Shown piece after piece: positions 51,166 through 60,357 of a stretch of 64,000 nt of DNA (positions are counted from its first letter, which is position 1; each line of letters starts with the position of its first letter). Source of the DNA: Parapedobacter tibetensis (GTDB taxonomy: Bacteria > Bacteroidota > Bacteroidia > Sphingobacteriales > Sphingobacteriaceae); NCBI RefSeq assembly GCF_024643205.1, contig NZ_JAMKQJ010000014.1:114570-178569 (forward strand), read 5' to 3'. Under the pieces are notes generated by a model that saw only the letters and a list, made by a program, of their open reading frames with translations, did not search any database and was not told where the DNA came from. The translations under genes and the position numbers were made by a program.

Positions 51166-52923
51166 TTAATATCCCACATTCTGTGTATAATTACCTTTTG
51201 CCCAATTGATTTGGGCTTGTGGTATGGGGAAATATTCATCACGCCCGGCGGTAAAGCGTGCGATGCCCATCCACGGAAACCTGTTTTTTTCAACGGCAAA
51301 ATAGTCATTCATCGTTTGCGTCAAAATCCCCCAACGCTGCAGGTCAAAGAAGCGGCGTCCTTCACCGGCCATTTCAAGGCGGTTTTCCCATTGCAATGCT
51401 TTCCACGCAAAATCCTTATCCCATGTACAGTTTATGCCCGGCTTGTATGGTTCAATTTTATAATTCAATACAGGCGACCCATCTTTTTTCACTAAACGGC
51501 CCGTACTGTTCGCGGCTCTTTCACGAATCTTGTTGATCAACCCCAAGGATTCGTTCCACCGATCCAACTGGATAAGCACTTCCGCTTTCCACAGTAACAC
51601 CTCATCGTACCTGATCATCTGCTTGTTCATCGAATTAAACTGCCACCCATCGTATAATAAACAATTGCAATCCGGCGGCACCAACTCCTTTACGGATTTC
51701 AGGTAACCGTATTCAGCACCATTTCGGATTCCGGCTGTTTCAAACAGCAGATTGGGGTTATATTTCCAAGGCTGTCCGGGGGCGACCGCCGTATGGCTGA
51801 AACGTGGGTCGAACGTATTCTGGCCAAAAAACGCATCATCTCCATCGGCATAGCTGCCGTTGTTGTAGGTATCGAACAGCGGTAGCCCATCAGGTCCGGT
51901 TTTAAAAGCACTACCCATATTATAGCTTATATGGTGGAATCCACAGCATTGGAATCCACCCCACTGGAATGGATGGTTCAATCCCTCTCCCCTGTTTATT
52001 TTCCCTCCCGTTGAGCTGCCGTCGTCAATGGAATACTGTATTTCCCAAATTGATTCCTTCGTATTATTGTCAAAAGCGATATCAAAATTATCGGCGAAAT
52101 CAGCTTGTAGACCAACCTTTGCCCCTTCCTGGTCGGTTAACTTATCCAGATAAACCAACGCTTCGGTCAGCCGCTCCATATTGATGTTTACCACGCTATT
52201 CCTGTCGTCCTGCTCGTATGCCATAAACAGCAGTGTTCTCGCCACCATTGCCGTTGCTGCATTCTTGTCTACCCTTCCTTTCTTCGGCTGGATTTCCGGC
52301 AGTAGCACTTCCGCTTCTTTAAAATCAGCCAAAATACGTTCCCATAAATATTGGTCGTTGGGTCGGTCCCGTTCCCTGTTAGGGACCGCTTCAAACTCAG
52401 CCGAGGTTCCTACCACATGTTCATCGATATAGGGGATATACTTGAAAAACTGTTTGAGCCTGAAATGGGTGAAAGCCCGGATAAACGTCACTTCACCGAT
52501 CCGGGCATTTTTTTGCGGAAATTCCTCTTCCGTGATGTTCTGCAACTTTTGGATCGCGGTATTGCACCGCTGTATGATCTGGTAGGATACATACCAGGGA
52601 TAATCGAGCGGCCATCCGTTTGGCGTTACGCCGACAAACGTCTCCATGAAGTGCCAACCGTCGCCGTCCCATGTCCCGCCCCCTCCTTTATAGGAGTCGT
52701 CAGACCGCATCGAACCTGTCCACCAAGGTGAAAAGGGCGAATCAAATGACGGGATGTCTGTCATCCTGGCATAAGCCGCTGACACAAAACCTTCCATATC
52801 ACTTGGTTTTGTTAGCAGCGACTCGTCCAATACTTGTTTGGGTGCCACATTAAGCGAATCAGCACAACCTATCGCCGTCAACGTGAGCGCGAAGGAAAAT
52901 ATGAAGAATTTAAACTTTTCCAT
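51166..52923 (-). CDS. SusD/RagB family lipoprotein (locus 3)
   Basis: 585 residues, with lipobox AIGC at about residues 17-20 (FALTLTAIGCAD). SusD features are VAPKQVLDESLLTKPSDMEGFVSAAYARM, EVTFIRAFTHFRLKQFFKYIPYIDEHV, ALQWENRLEMAGEGRRFFDLQRWG and the C-terminal INWAKGNYTQNVGY. It is the surface glycan-binding partner of the SusC 11 bp upstream. It is longer than the SusD proteins of loci 1 and 2. Confidence 0.95.
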   Translation of the reverse strand: MEKFKFFIFSFALTLTAIGCADSLNVAPKQVLDESLLTKPSDMEGFVSAAYARMTDIPSFDSPFSPWWTGSMRSDDSYKGGGGTWDGDGWHFMETFVGVTPNGWPLDYPWYVSYQIIQRCNTAIQKLQNITEEEFPQKNARIGEVTFIRAFTHFRLKQFFKYIPYIDEHVVGTSAEFEAVPNRERDRPNDQYLWERILADFKEAEVLLPEIQPKKGRVDKNAATAMVARTLLFMAYEQDDRNSVVNINMERLTEALVYLDKLTDQEGAKVGLQADFADNFDIAFDNNTKESIWEIQYSIDDGSSTGGKINRGEGLNHPFQWGGFQCCGFHHISYNMGSAFKTGPDGLPLFDTYNNGSYADGDDAFFGQNTFDPRFSHTAVAPGQPWKYNPNLLFETAGIRNGAEYGYLKSVKELVPPDCNCLLYDGWQFNSMNKQMIRYDEVLLWKAEVLIQLDRWNESLGLINKIRERAANSTGRLVKKDGSPVLNYKIEPYKPGINCTWDKDFAWKALQWENRLEMAGEGRRFFDLQRWGILTQTMNDYFAVEKNRFPWMGIARFTAGRDEYFPIPQAQINWAKGNYTQNVGY

Positions 52924-52934
52924 GGTAAAAAAAT

Positions 52935-55900
52935 TTAGAAGGTAACGTTAAGTCCAAGGGTCGCAAAAAAAGGCGTCAAGTAGCCATAGCCCGGCATCTC
53001 CGGATCAAAACTGGTAAATCTGTCCTTACCCCAGTTCTTTTTAAGTGTCAGCACATTACGCGCTGAGGCATATACCCGCAAATGCTGCATCATCATCTTA
53101 TTCGACACGGCGCTCGGAAGTGTGTAGCCAAGCTCTATGTTTCTCAATTTCAGGTAAGACCCGTCTTCCACGAAATAGCTGGAAAAACGATGTTCCGCAT
53201 TTTGTGTTGAATTGGATATGGCGGGGATATCGGCGCTTGGGTTATCGAAAGACCATGCATCTAAAATCCGGTTAGGGTGGTTTTTATGTGCCGGAACGGT
53301 GATGTTCCATAAATCGGATTCTCGTTTCCAAATGTTGTCTACTTTATTGCCGAAAACACCTTGGAAAAACACATTCATATCAAAATTGCGATAATTGAGG
53401 TCAAAGGTGATTCCCCCAAAGAAATCCGGATCCATGATTCCGATATATGCCCGATCATGCAACTCCTGCACTATACCATTGCCATCCAGGTCTTTATAGC
53501 GGATACGACCAATGGCTTTCCCCGGTTGCTCGGCATGGCTGTCGACCTCTTCCCGTGTTTTGAATATGCCATCCGCCACTAAACCATATAGGATATTAGG
53601 TGTTCTGCCCAGGACAAGATCATGAACGCCATCACCCGGATATTTGTTGATCACATTCTCCGGGAGGCTAACTATTTTGGTTTTGTAGGTGCCTACATTG
53701 GCCGAAATGGCATATTGGAATGCATGCCTCGGATCGTTGCGATACCCAATCTCGAATTCAATCCCCCGGTTATTCATATCTGCACCATTGATCCAGGGCT
53801 CACCACCCTCACCCATCGCCGCGATGTAGGGTGTCTGGACCAAAATATCCCTTGTTTTCTTGAAATAATAGCCTAGCGAACCGTTTATCCGATTATCCAA
53901 CAAACCGAAATCTACCGCTACGTCGGTTTGTGTGGTTGTTTCCCATTTCAGATCCGGATTACCCAACCAAGTCCGTCTATAACCCGAGTACAAGGGTCCG
54001 GTTTCATTCCCTTCTATCGGATAGGACGTCCCGAAATAGTCCGTTGTAAACGGCGTTGAGGTATAGCCACGGGGGAGGCCTTGCACACTTCCGTTTGTGC
54101 CCCAACCCGCTCGTATTTTAAGGTCAGATATGACCTCATGGCGCTGCATAAAAGGTTCGCTACTGATCCGCCATCCGGCCGAAAATGCCGGAAATACCGC
54201 ATATCGGTTGTTTGCGCCGAAGAGGGATGAACCGTCGCGGCGCAGCGTGGCAGAGAACAAATACTTTTGGTTATAAACGTAGTTAGCTTTACCGAAAAGG
54301 GAGAAATAGACGTATTCATCCGCTGAACTGCCAAGTGAATATTTCGTACCCGTCGTCACACCGATATGGGCAAAATCCCGGTCTTCAAGGTAAATACCCT
54401 CCCTTCTTGCTGAAAATCCTTCCTGCACAAACCGTGTATATTCGACACCGGCCACGGCATCCAGGCTATGCCTGTCCGTGCTCATACTATAAGACAGGGT
54501 ATTGGTCCACACATAGCTTAACGGATGGGACTGGCTGTTTCCTACATAATTTTCTCCATCGCTGTTCCTGCCTCCGGTTTCAGACCAAAGCTTATCCACA
54601 TTCCGGTTGTAAGCGTTTCCGTAGTCAACCCCGAATTGTGTACGGGCCGATAAGCCGTTCCAGATGGTAAGATCAGCAAAGACATTTCCGATTATTTTCA
54701 CATAATTGCTGATGTTACCTTTGCTATCGGTCAGGACCCGTATCGGATTCGTGAAATCGTCAAACCCTGCAGCTCCGGCCCATCCTCCGTTTATGTCATA
54801 AACAGGAACGGCTGGGGGGTTAATCAAGGCCCAACGCATTTCATTCCCGTCCTTATACTGCAAATAAGATACTGCCAGATTTTCGCCTATTTTCAACCGG
54901 TTATTGATCAAATTGTACTCCGTATTCGTACGTATCGAATACTGCCTGAAGAAGGTGTGAATCTGTGTCCCTTCATTATCGTAATAGCCCAAGGAGAACA
55001 AACTTCTTGATCGCTCCGTTCCGCTGGATATCGTCAGTTGATGGTTAGTCATCATCGCCGGTTGGAGTAGTTCACCCAACCAGTCTGTGTCAGATCCCCT
55101 CACGGTTTGCTCCGGGTTGAGCCATTCCGCAGGTTTCACCGCATCCAATACAGGCCTTCCGTTGGCATCCCGATGCCACGTGAAATCATAGGTGCCGGGC
55201 AACGAAATGGGTATGCCATACACTGCTTCATCGTATGCATATGCCCGGAACGTGGCGACCCCGTATTGTTCGGCATTCATCAATGTGGGTTTATCAATTA
55301 CTTTGCTCAACGCAACACTGCCATTGTATTCAACTTTAGTTTGGCCGACCTTTCCCTTTTTCGTTTGGATCAATATCACACCTCCGGAAGCCCTTGCCCC
55401 GTATATACTAGCTGAGGCTGCGTCCTTCAATACCTGAATGGATTCAATATCTCCTGCGTTTATGTCCCGCAGATTTAGGTTCTCGGTCGGCATCCCATCC
55501 AGCACGATCAAGGGCCTGACTTCTCCGGATAAGGATGAGAGCCCCCTGATCTGTACGTTCACACCTTCTGAAGGGTTACCCCCATTTGTTGTGATGTGTA
55601 CGCCGGCGAGCTTGCCCTGGAGGGATTTCATGGCATTTGCCGAAGGATTCTTCTCGATGTCACTTGCCGTTGCCATCGCGATCGAGCCGGTAAGATCGGC
55701 TTTCCGCTGGGTCATGTACCCGATGTATACTTCCGAAAGCATGGTTTCGTCATTCGTCATCACCACATCGATCACGGTTAAATCGTTAACAAAGCGTTCT
55801 ACCGTTTTTTTACCCGTATAAGAGAACACGAGTATGGCTTCATCTGAGGCGACATTGATCTCATATCTTCCTGCATGATTAGTAACCGTCCCCGCCGTGG

Positions 55901-56084
55901 TGCCTTTAACATGAACACTTACGCCAACCAGCGGCTCATTTGTCCCCTCTTCCATGACCTGTCCCCGTACTATTTTGCCCTGTCGGGCCCCATGAGCCCC
56001 CATTGTAGCATTGGAATGAACAGCAATACCTAAGAGCAGGCAGGTTAACAGGATTTTGTCCATTGCATAAAAAAAACTTTTCAT
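52935..56084 (-). CDS. SusC/RagA TonB-dependent transporter without STN domain (locus 3)
   Basis: 1049 residues with a signal peptide ending near HSNA. Unlike the other two SusC proteins here, it goes straight from the signal to the carboxypeptidase-D-like domain (KIVRGQVMEEGTNEPLVGVS), with no STN domain. The SusC plug motif has the variant EVYIGYMTQRKADLTGSIA. The plug and barrel follow, ending YLTPFFATLGLNVTF. Lack of STN fits the absence of a sigma/FecR pair and the presence of an AraC-type regulator divergently encoded upstream. It heads the operon that runs down to the FG-GAP gene. Confidence 0.95.
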   Translation of the reverse strand: MKSFFYAMDKILLTCLLLGIAVHSNATMGAHGARQGKIVRGQVMEEGTNEPLVGVSVHVKGTTAGTVTNHAGRYEINVASDEAILVFSYTGKKTVERFVNDLTVIDVVMTNDETMLSEVYIGYMTQRKADLTGSIAMATASDIEKNPSANAMKSLQGKLAGVHITTNGGNPSEGVNVQIRGLSSLSGEVRPLIVLDGMPTENLNLRDINAGDIESIQVLKDAASASIYGARASGGVILIQTKKGKVGQTKVEYNGSVALSKVIDKPTLMNAEQYGVATFRAYAYDEAVYGIPISLPGTYDFTWHRDANGRPVLDAVKPAEWLNPEQTVRGSDTDWLGELLQPAMMTNHQLTISSGTERSRSLFSLGYYDNEGTQIHTFFRQYSIRTNTEYNLINNRLKIGENLAVSYLQYKDGNEMRWALINPPAVPVYDINGGWAGAAGFDDFTNPIRVLTDSKGNISNYVKIIGNVFADLTIWNGLSARTQFGVDYGNAYNRNVDKLWSETGGRNSDGENYVGNSQSHPLSYVWTNTLSYSMSTDRHSLDAVAGVEYTRFVQEGFSARREGIYLEDRDFAHIGVTTGTKYSLGSSADEYVYFSLFGKANYVYNQKYLFSATLRRDGSSLFGANNRYAVFPAFSAGWRISSEPFMQRHEVISDLKIRAGWGTNGSVQGLPRGYTSTPFTTDYFGTSYPIEGNETGPLYSGYRRTWLGNPDLKWETTTQTDVAVDFGLLDNRINGSLGYYFKKTRDILVQTPYIAAMGEGGEPWINGADMNNRGIEFEIGYRNDPRHAFQYAISANVGTYKTKIVSLPENVINKYPGDGVHDLVLGRTPNILYGLVADGIFKTREEVDSHAEQPGKAIGRIRYKDLDGNGIVQELHDRAYIGIMDPDFFGGITFDLNYRNFDMNVFFQGVFGNKVDNIWKRESDLWNITVPAHKNHPNRILDAWSFDNPSADIPAISNSTQNAEHRFSSYFVEDGSYLKLRNIELGYTLPSAVSNKMMMQHLRVYASARNVLTLKKNWGKDRFTSFDPEMPGYGYLTPFFATLGLNVTF

Positions 56085-56224
56085 GTCGATAATTTATAAT
56101 CGGTTTATACTGACGATACCCGCGTATTGGAGTACGATAAGTATCGGTTAGCATTTAATTTATATGCCAGATACGGATGCAATTCGTTCTTAATTGGTTA
56201 GTATATATTGCCTTTGCGTTAAAA

Positions 56225-56254
56225 CAAAAGTAGACAACACCAAGTCTACCGCAA
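56225..56254 (-). promoter_or_regulatory. SusC (locus 3) promoter with embedded inverted repeat
   Basis: On the minus strand, TTG (56252-56254), 19 bp, TACTTTTG (56225-56232) match the Bacteroidetes promoter exactly. The spacer and the edge of the -7 box contain a perfect GTAGAC-N8-GTCTAC inverted repeat (56230-56249), placed where a bound regulator would block or contact RNA polymerase. The rest of the 301-bp divergent region (56085-56385) shows a TATAACTTTATCG stretch about 50 bp before the araC gene as a possible weak promoter. Confidence 0.68.
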
Positions 56255-56385
56255 ACCTATTAGGCAACCAATAACGACTGTATTTTACCATAAATGTTAA
56301 AGTAACACCATAAAAACAAGAATAATAGTATAACTTTATCGTTTTTATACTTAACTTACGCTACGCACAGCAAGTAATCGAGGAT

Positions 56386-57267
56386 ATGGAAACATTCAAG
56401 AAAACGGCCGTCCAGAAAACAAGGATACCTGAGTCGAAAATTTTTTTCGTCCGGGAATTAAGCGACAAGCATTTTGACGCAACATGGCATGCCCACCAGG
56501 AGTGCCAACTTTTCATGGTTCTCGAGGGAACGGGCACCCGGTTCATCGGCAATACGGTCAAATACTTTTCCAGGGGGGATTTGACACTGCTAGGGCCCAA
56601 CATACCTCACCTTTGGCGGAGTGACGATATGTATTTCGACCTCCATTCCGATGCACATTCGCATGGGTTGGTTATCTATTTCAATATGGATTCATTAAGT
56701 CCCCTAAGCGATAAGGACGAACTGGCCCAGATCAAGACCTTATTTACCAAGATGCGTTGCGGCATGGAGATATACGGTTCGACGGTAGCGCAAACCCAAC
56801 AGCTTATGCACGAAATCCTGCACATGCATGGGATAGCTAGCATTATCCAGTTGTTCAAGATCTTGGATTTGCTGTCGAACACAAAGGATTACCACTTGTT
56901 GCATGACGATATGTACAACTACCCGCTGAAAGATGCGGAAACGAACCGCATCAACCTCATTTACAATTATGCGGCCAAACATTTCAGGAAAAAAATCCCA
57001 CTGGAAGAGGTTGCCGCATTGCTCAATATGACCCCGACTTCCTTTGCCAGGTATTTCACCATGAAAACCAGCAAGTCATTTTCGTACTTCCTGATGGAAC
57101 TCCGTATACGGCATGCGTGTAAACACCTCACTACCGATGAAGCGAAAAGTATTGCACAAATTTGTTACGAATCCGGGTTCAATACCCTATCCAATTTCAA
57201 CAAACAATTCAAGACTTATATGGGGATGACACCGAAGGAATACCGGCAGAAATTCCAGTTACTCTGA
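56386..57267 (+). CDS. AraC family transcriptional regulator
   Basis: 293 residues. The N-terminal half is a cupin-type sensor domain (ATWHAHQECQLFMVLEGTGTRFIG, RGDLTLLGPNIPHLWRS). The C-terminal third holds the two AraC helix-turn-helix motifs (IPLEEVAALLNMTPTSFARYFTMKT and SIAQICYESGFNTLSNFNKQFKTYMGMTPKEYR). It lies divergent from the SusC locus and most likely senses a sugar or sugar derivative and switches that locus on. The inverted repeat in the SusC promoter is a candidate site. Confidence 0.93.
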   Translation: METFKKTAVQKTRIPESKIFFVRELSDKHFDATWHAHQECQLFMVLEGTGTRFIGNTVKYFSRGDLTLLGPNIPHLWRSDDMYFDLHSDAHSHGLVIYFNMDSLSPLSDKDELAQIKTLFTKMRCGMEIYGSTVAQTQQLMHEILHMHGIASIIQLFKILDLLSNTKDYHLLHDDMYNYPLKDAETNRINLIYNYAAKHFRKKIPLEEVAALLNMTPTSFARYFTMKTSKSFSYFLMELRIRHACKHLTTDEAKSIAQICYESGFNTLSNFNKQFKTYMGMTPKEYRQKFQLL

Positions 57268-57276
57268 CATGGCGGT

Positions 57277-58128
57277 TCAACCATGGTAATGCCCCACGGT
57301 ATTTCGCAGTGTGCCAATGGAATCAATTGCGATGACCACTTCATCACCCACCTTCAATGTGAAATCATTGGGAGGCACCAAACAAGTACCCGTCATCAGG
57401 TAACTACCATAGGTAAAATTGCATTCCCGATAAAGGTAGTCTGCCAATTCGGTCAACGAACGCTTCATCCGGCTGATTTTAACGGAATCACGGTACATGG
57501 GCTCACCGCTCCGAATAATTTCCATTTCAATTAATGTATTCGGGTCAATCGATGTTTTAGGAACATACAGGCACGGCCCTAGTGCCGCGCTGCGTTCATA
57601 AATTTTGGCTTGCGGTAGATATAACGCATTTTCCCCCTCAATGCTCCTGGAACTCATGTCATTTCCCACGGTATATCCCTGAATAGTTCCGAATGAATTG
57701 ATGAAAAGGGTCAATTCCGGTTCAGGTACATTCCACGTGGAATCCTTTCGGATATTCACGGGTTGCCCATGCCCCGATACGCGATGAGGCAATGCTTTGA
57801 AAAACAATTCAGGTCGATCCGCATGATAAACGTTATCATAGAGGTCGGCACCTCCGGAGTCCTTAGCCTCCTCCATACGTGCCTCCATACTTCGGAAATA
57901 CGTTACCCCTGCTGCCCATACCTCTTGGGAACTGATGGGGGGCAACAGTCCATTGGCTATCCAATCAACCGCATCCTTCTCGCTAACTGGCTTAAACGAC
58001 TCGATGCCATTGCTGAGGTAGTCATGAAGCCCATCCCTGTTGACTAATTCGTCCCAGTTTTGGTGGACGATGTAATAACTATCTTCCGTTTGGAGCAGAT
58101 TCCCCCGTATTGTCTTATATAACTTCAT
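57277..58128 (-). CDS. Fumarylacetoacetate hydrolase family protein
   Basis: 283 residues. The FAH catalytic region covers about residues 65-280, with EVWAAGVTYFRS, metal ligands in VPEPELTLFIN (two Glu) and GYTVGNDMSSRSIEG (Asp), AAALGPCLYVP-like SAALGPCLYVP, and GTCLVPPNDFTLKVGDEVVIAID. The family includes acylpyruvases and dehydratases of 2-keto-3-deoxy sugar acids. Beside an AraC-regulated SusCD locus, a sugar-acid dehydratase such as 2-keto-3-deoxy-L-arabonate or related is plausible but not proven. It is convergent with the AraC gene, 9 bp apart, and has its own upstream region with palindromes. Confidence 0.85.
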   Translation of the reverse strand: MKLYKTIRGNLLQTEDSYYIVHQNWDELVNRDGLHDYLSNGIESFKPVSEKDAVDWIANGLLPPISSQEVWAAGVTYFRSMEARMEEAKDSGGADLYDNVYHADRPELFFKALPHRVSGHGQPVNIRKDSTWNVPEPELTLFINSFGTIQGYTVGNDMSSRSIEGENALYLPQAKIYERSAALGPCLYVPKTSIDPNTLIEMEIIRSGEPMYRDSVKISRMKRSLTELADYLYRECNFTYGSYLMTGTCLVPPNDFTLKVGDEVVIAIDSIGTLRNTVGHYHG

Positions 58129-58138
58129 GGTTTATCCT

Positions 58139-58237
58139 ATTTGCAAATCACGAAAAATCTATTCCAACCCATATTTCATACCACGATTACAAAGTAAATA
58201 CAATTCCCTATCCATTACTTAAATAATATTTGCAAAT
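58139..58237. repeat. Pair of ATTTGCAAAT palindromes upstream of the FAH-family gene
   Basis: Perfect 10-bp palindromes at 58139-58148 and 58228-58237, 89 bp apart, centred about 16 and 105 bp from the start codon. They may be regulator half-sites, or one may be a TTTGC -33-like element. Confidence 0.45.
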
Positions 58238-58238
58238 A

Positions 58239-58259
58239 CCTATGATATATTATCATAGG
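58239..58259. promoter_or_regulatory. Perfect 21-bp palindrome upstream of FAH-family gene
   Basis: CCTATGATA-TAT-TATCATAGG has perfect 9-bp arms. It lies 110 bp upstream of the FAH-family start and 59 bp from the terminator of the OmpA gene. It is the best operator candidate in this gap. Confidence 0.6.
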
Positions 58260-58318
58260 GTGCTGGCCTATACTTAAAGATGATAATTGCTGCTAATGGG
58301 GAATGTATAAACATAAGA

Positions 58319-58351
58319 AAACCTAACAGGCTTTCTGGGCCCGTTAGGTTT
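58319..58351 (-). terminator. Terminator of the PorP/OmpA operon
   Basis: AAACCTAAC/GTTAGGTTT forms a perfect 9-bp stem with a GC-rich loop, 23 bp after the OmpA-family stop. On the minus strand it is followed by TTCTTATG with further T, so termination there is likely. Confidence 0.65.
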
Positions 58352-58374
58352 ATATTTAGGAAGATCAAATCAAA

Positions 58375-60303
58375 TCAATTCTCAATCACGAAAAATTCCA
58401 CGCGCCTATTCCATTGATGTTCTTCTTCAGTACATTTCACCCCTTTGGCACAATGATTGGCCAATTTGGTGAAGCCGTAACCTTTGGCAACCAGGCGATC
58501 TCTGCTGATACCCCCTGAAACCAAGTACTCGATGGCTGAATCTGCCCTTCTTTGCGACAACTTCATGTTGTAAGCCTGTGTTCCTCTAGAGTCGGTATGT
58601 GCACTTAGTTCGATTTTCACCTTCGGGTCGCTATTTAAGAAAGCTAAGATCTTGTCCAATTCCAGTGCCGCATCTGGTCGGATATCCGCCTTGTCGAAAT
58701 CGAAATAGATATTACGCAAAACAACCACTTCATCTTTTTCCACCGGGTCAAGGAAGATATCTTTTTGTACCGTCATTGTTTTGGTTATCCCTTTTGTGGT
58801 GAACGCTAAGGGTGTAGCTTCCCTGAATCCCGTCTGCTCAGCTGTGATTTGGTAATCTGTTTCTTCCGCGAGATTAAACTTGAACTTTCCATCACTACCC
58901 GCGTTTAATACCACCGCATTTGCTTCATCGCCTGCAGGTGTAAGGGTCACCTTAGCACCGGATATAGGCAGTTTGCTTCTTGAGTTGTATACCCCGCCGA
59001 CCAAATCAAGCTGAATTCGTTTATCGAGGTTGAACCAATAGATGTCATCGGCTCCAGATCCACCTTTTCTGTTGGAAGCGAAATAACCCTCCGTTTCCTT
59101 GTCGAAACGGATAGAAAAATCATCATAAGGTGAGTTGAACGGGTAGCCCAAATTCGATACCTGCGGCTGACCACTTCCTTTGTCCAGTTTATAAACATCC
59201 AGTCCGCCCATTCCCAGGTGGCCATCAGATGAGAAATAAAAGTCCCCTTGGTCATCAATTGTTGGAAAACGCTCGTCGCCAGTGGTATTGACTACACTCC
59301 CCATATTGGCAGCATCTCCCCAAGCACCATCTGTCTGACGAACCACGTAGTATATATCAGTGCCCCCTTGTCCGCCTGGCATATCGGATGTAAAGTATAA
59401 GGTATCCCCAGAAGGGCTCAGGAATGGATCGCCCACCGACCATTCGGTGATATTATTATAACGGAAAGGTGTCGCTTGCTCACCCCAATTAGCCGTATCT
59501 AACGTGTTGGAGAAAATCTCAATATTGACTGTCACATCCCTTCCCGCTTTCCTTTTTTCTTCCCTATCAGGTTTCCTGGTTACCGCAAAATAAACCTCAT
59601 TTCGTTCCGTAGAAAATGTCGCTGGGCCGAAGTGGTTGGCTCCATCGCCCCATTTAGCGTCCACCTTGTCGACTACCTTATCTTTAGCCGAATACATAGA
59701 CAAATACGGGTTTCCGGTCCATCCATAAATAACATCGGATTTGACTGCACCACTAAACCGGTCTGAGGCAAAATAAAGGCCATCAGGTCCCTTGGTTGCA
59801 CCAAACTCCGCTTGGGCACTGTTCAGGTATTTCTCATTCCTCACTTCCACGGCTTTTATGGGGTTTTCAAGCCACACCATTGCCGAGTCGCATGAGGCAT
59901 AGAGCACTTTCAGCTCTTCAGCTAATGCCCCCCCATCATCTTTCAATGCCGCACGTTGGTATTGGGCCTTTGCCTCTCTAAATTTGGAATTGTTGCGAAG
60001 CACGTGTCCGTATTGCAGGATATGATCGATTTTGGCATCGTCATGGTTGGCCAATTTTGCATACCATGTTTCGGCTTCACCATAATTACGGATATTAAAA
60101 TATGACTCCGCAAGGCGCTCAACCGTTTTAATGTCTGCCTTAGCATCATAAGCCTTTTGGTACAATTCAATCGCCTTAATGAAATTAAAGGATTCGAATT
60201 CACGATCAGCGGACTTCAAAAGGGAGTACTGTGCCTGAAGAGGAAGAACTGCCAGCAGACAAAGTCCGAAAATCAGGTTAATCTTATTGTCAAAAATTCT
60301 CAT
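58375..60303 (-). CDS. PorE-like OmpA family protein (TPR, WD40-like, CpcRD, OmpA)
   Basis: 642 residues with a signal peptide ending LQAQ. Domains in order are: TPR-like repeats (about 25-135), WD40-like PD40 repeats (about 165-420, for example GLYFASDRFSG, LYFTSDMPGGQGGTDIYY, EGYFASNRKGGSGADDIYW), a carboxypeptidase-regulatory-like domain (about 430-510) and a C-terminal OmpA peptidoglycan-binding domain (YFDFDKADIRPDAALELDKI, HTDSRG, NRRVEFF). This is the PorE architecture of type IX secretion. PorE anchors the machinery to peptidoglycan next to PorP. Here it ends an operon with PorP/SprF and a CTD adhesin, so it may be a substrate-specific paralogue. Confidence 0.9.
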   Translation of the reverse strand: MRIFDNKINLIFGLCLLAVLPLQAQYSLLKSADREFESFNFIKAIELYQKAYDAKADIKTVERLAESYFNIRNYGEAETWYAKLANHDDAKIDHILQYGHVLRNNSKFREAKAQYQRAALKDDGGALAEELKVLYASCDSAMVWLENPIKAVEVRNEKYLNSAQAEFGATKGPDGLYFASDRFSGAVKSDVIYGWTGNPYLSMYSAKDKVVDKVDAKWGDGANHFGPATFSTERNEVYFAVTRKPDREEKRKAGRDVTVNIEIFSNTLDTANWGEQATPFRYNNITEWSVGDPFLSPSGDTLYFTSDMPGGQGGTDIYYVVRQTDGAWGDAANMGSVVNTTGDERFPTIDDQGDFYFSSDGHLGMGGLDVYKLDKGSGQPQVSNLGYPFNSPYDDFSIRFDKETEGYFASNRKGGSGADDIYWFNLDKRIQLDLVGGVYNSRSKLPISGAKVTLTPAGDEANAVVLNAGSDGKFKFNLAEETDYQITAEQTGFREATPLAFTTKGITKTMTVQKDIFLDPVEKDEVVVLRNIYFDFDKADIRPDAALELDKILAFLNSDPKVKIELSAHTDSRGTQAYNMKLSQRRADSAIEYLVSGGISRDRLVAKGYGFTKLANHCAKGVKCTEEEHQWNRRVEFFVIEN

Positions 60304-60357
60304 AGGTCAATATTGTTTATAACTTCTCAGCATGGGTTAATCCGGAAATCCTGAAAA

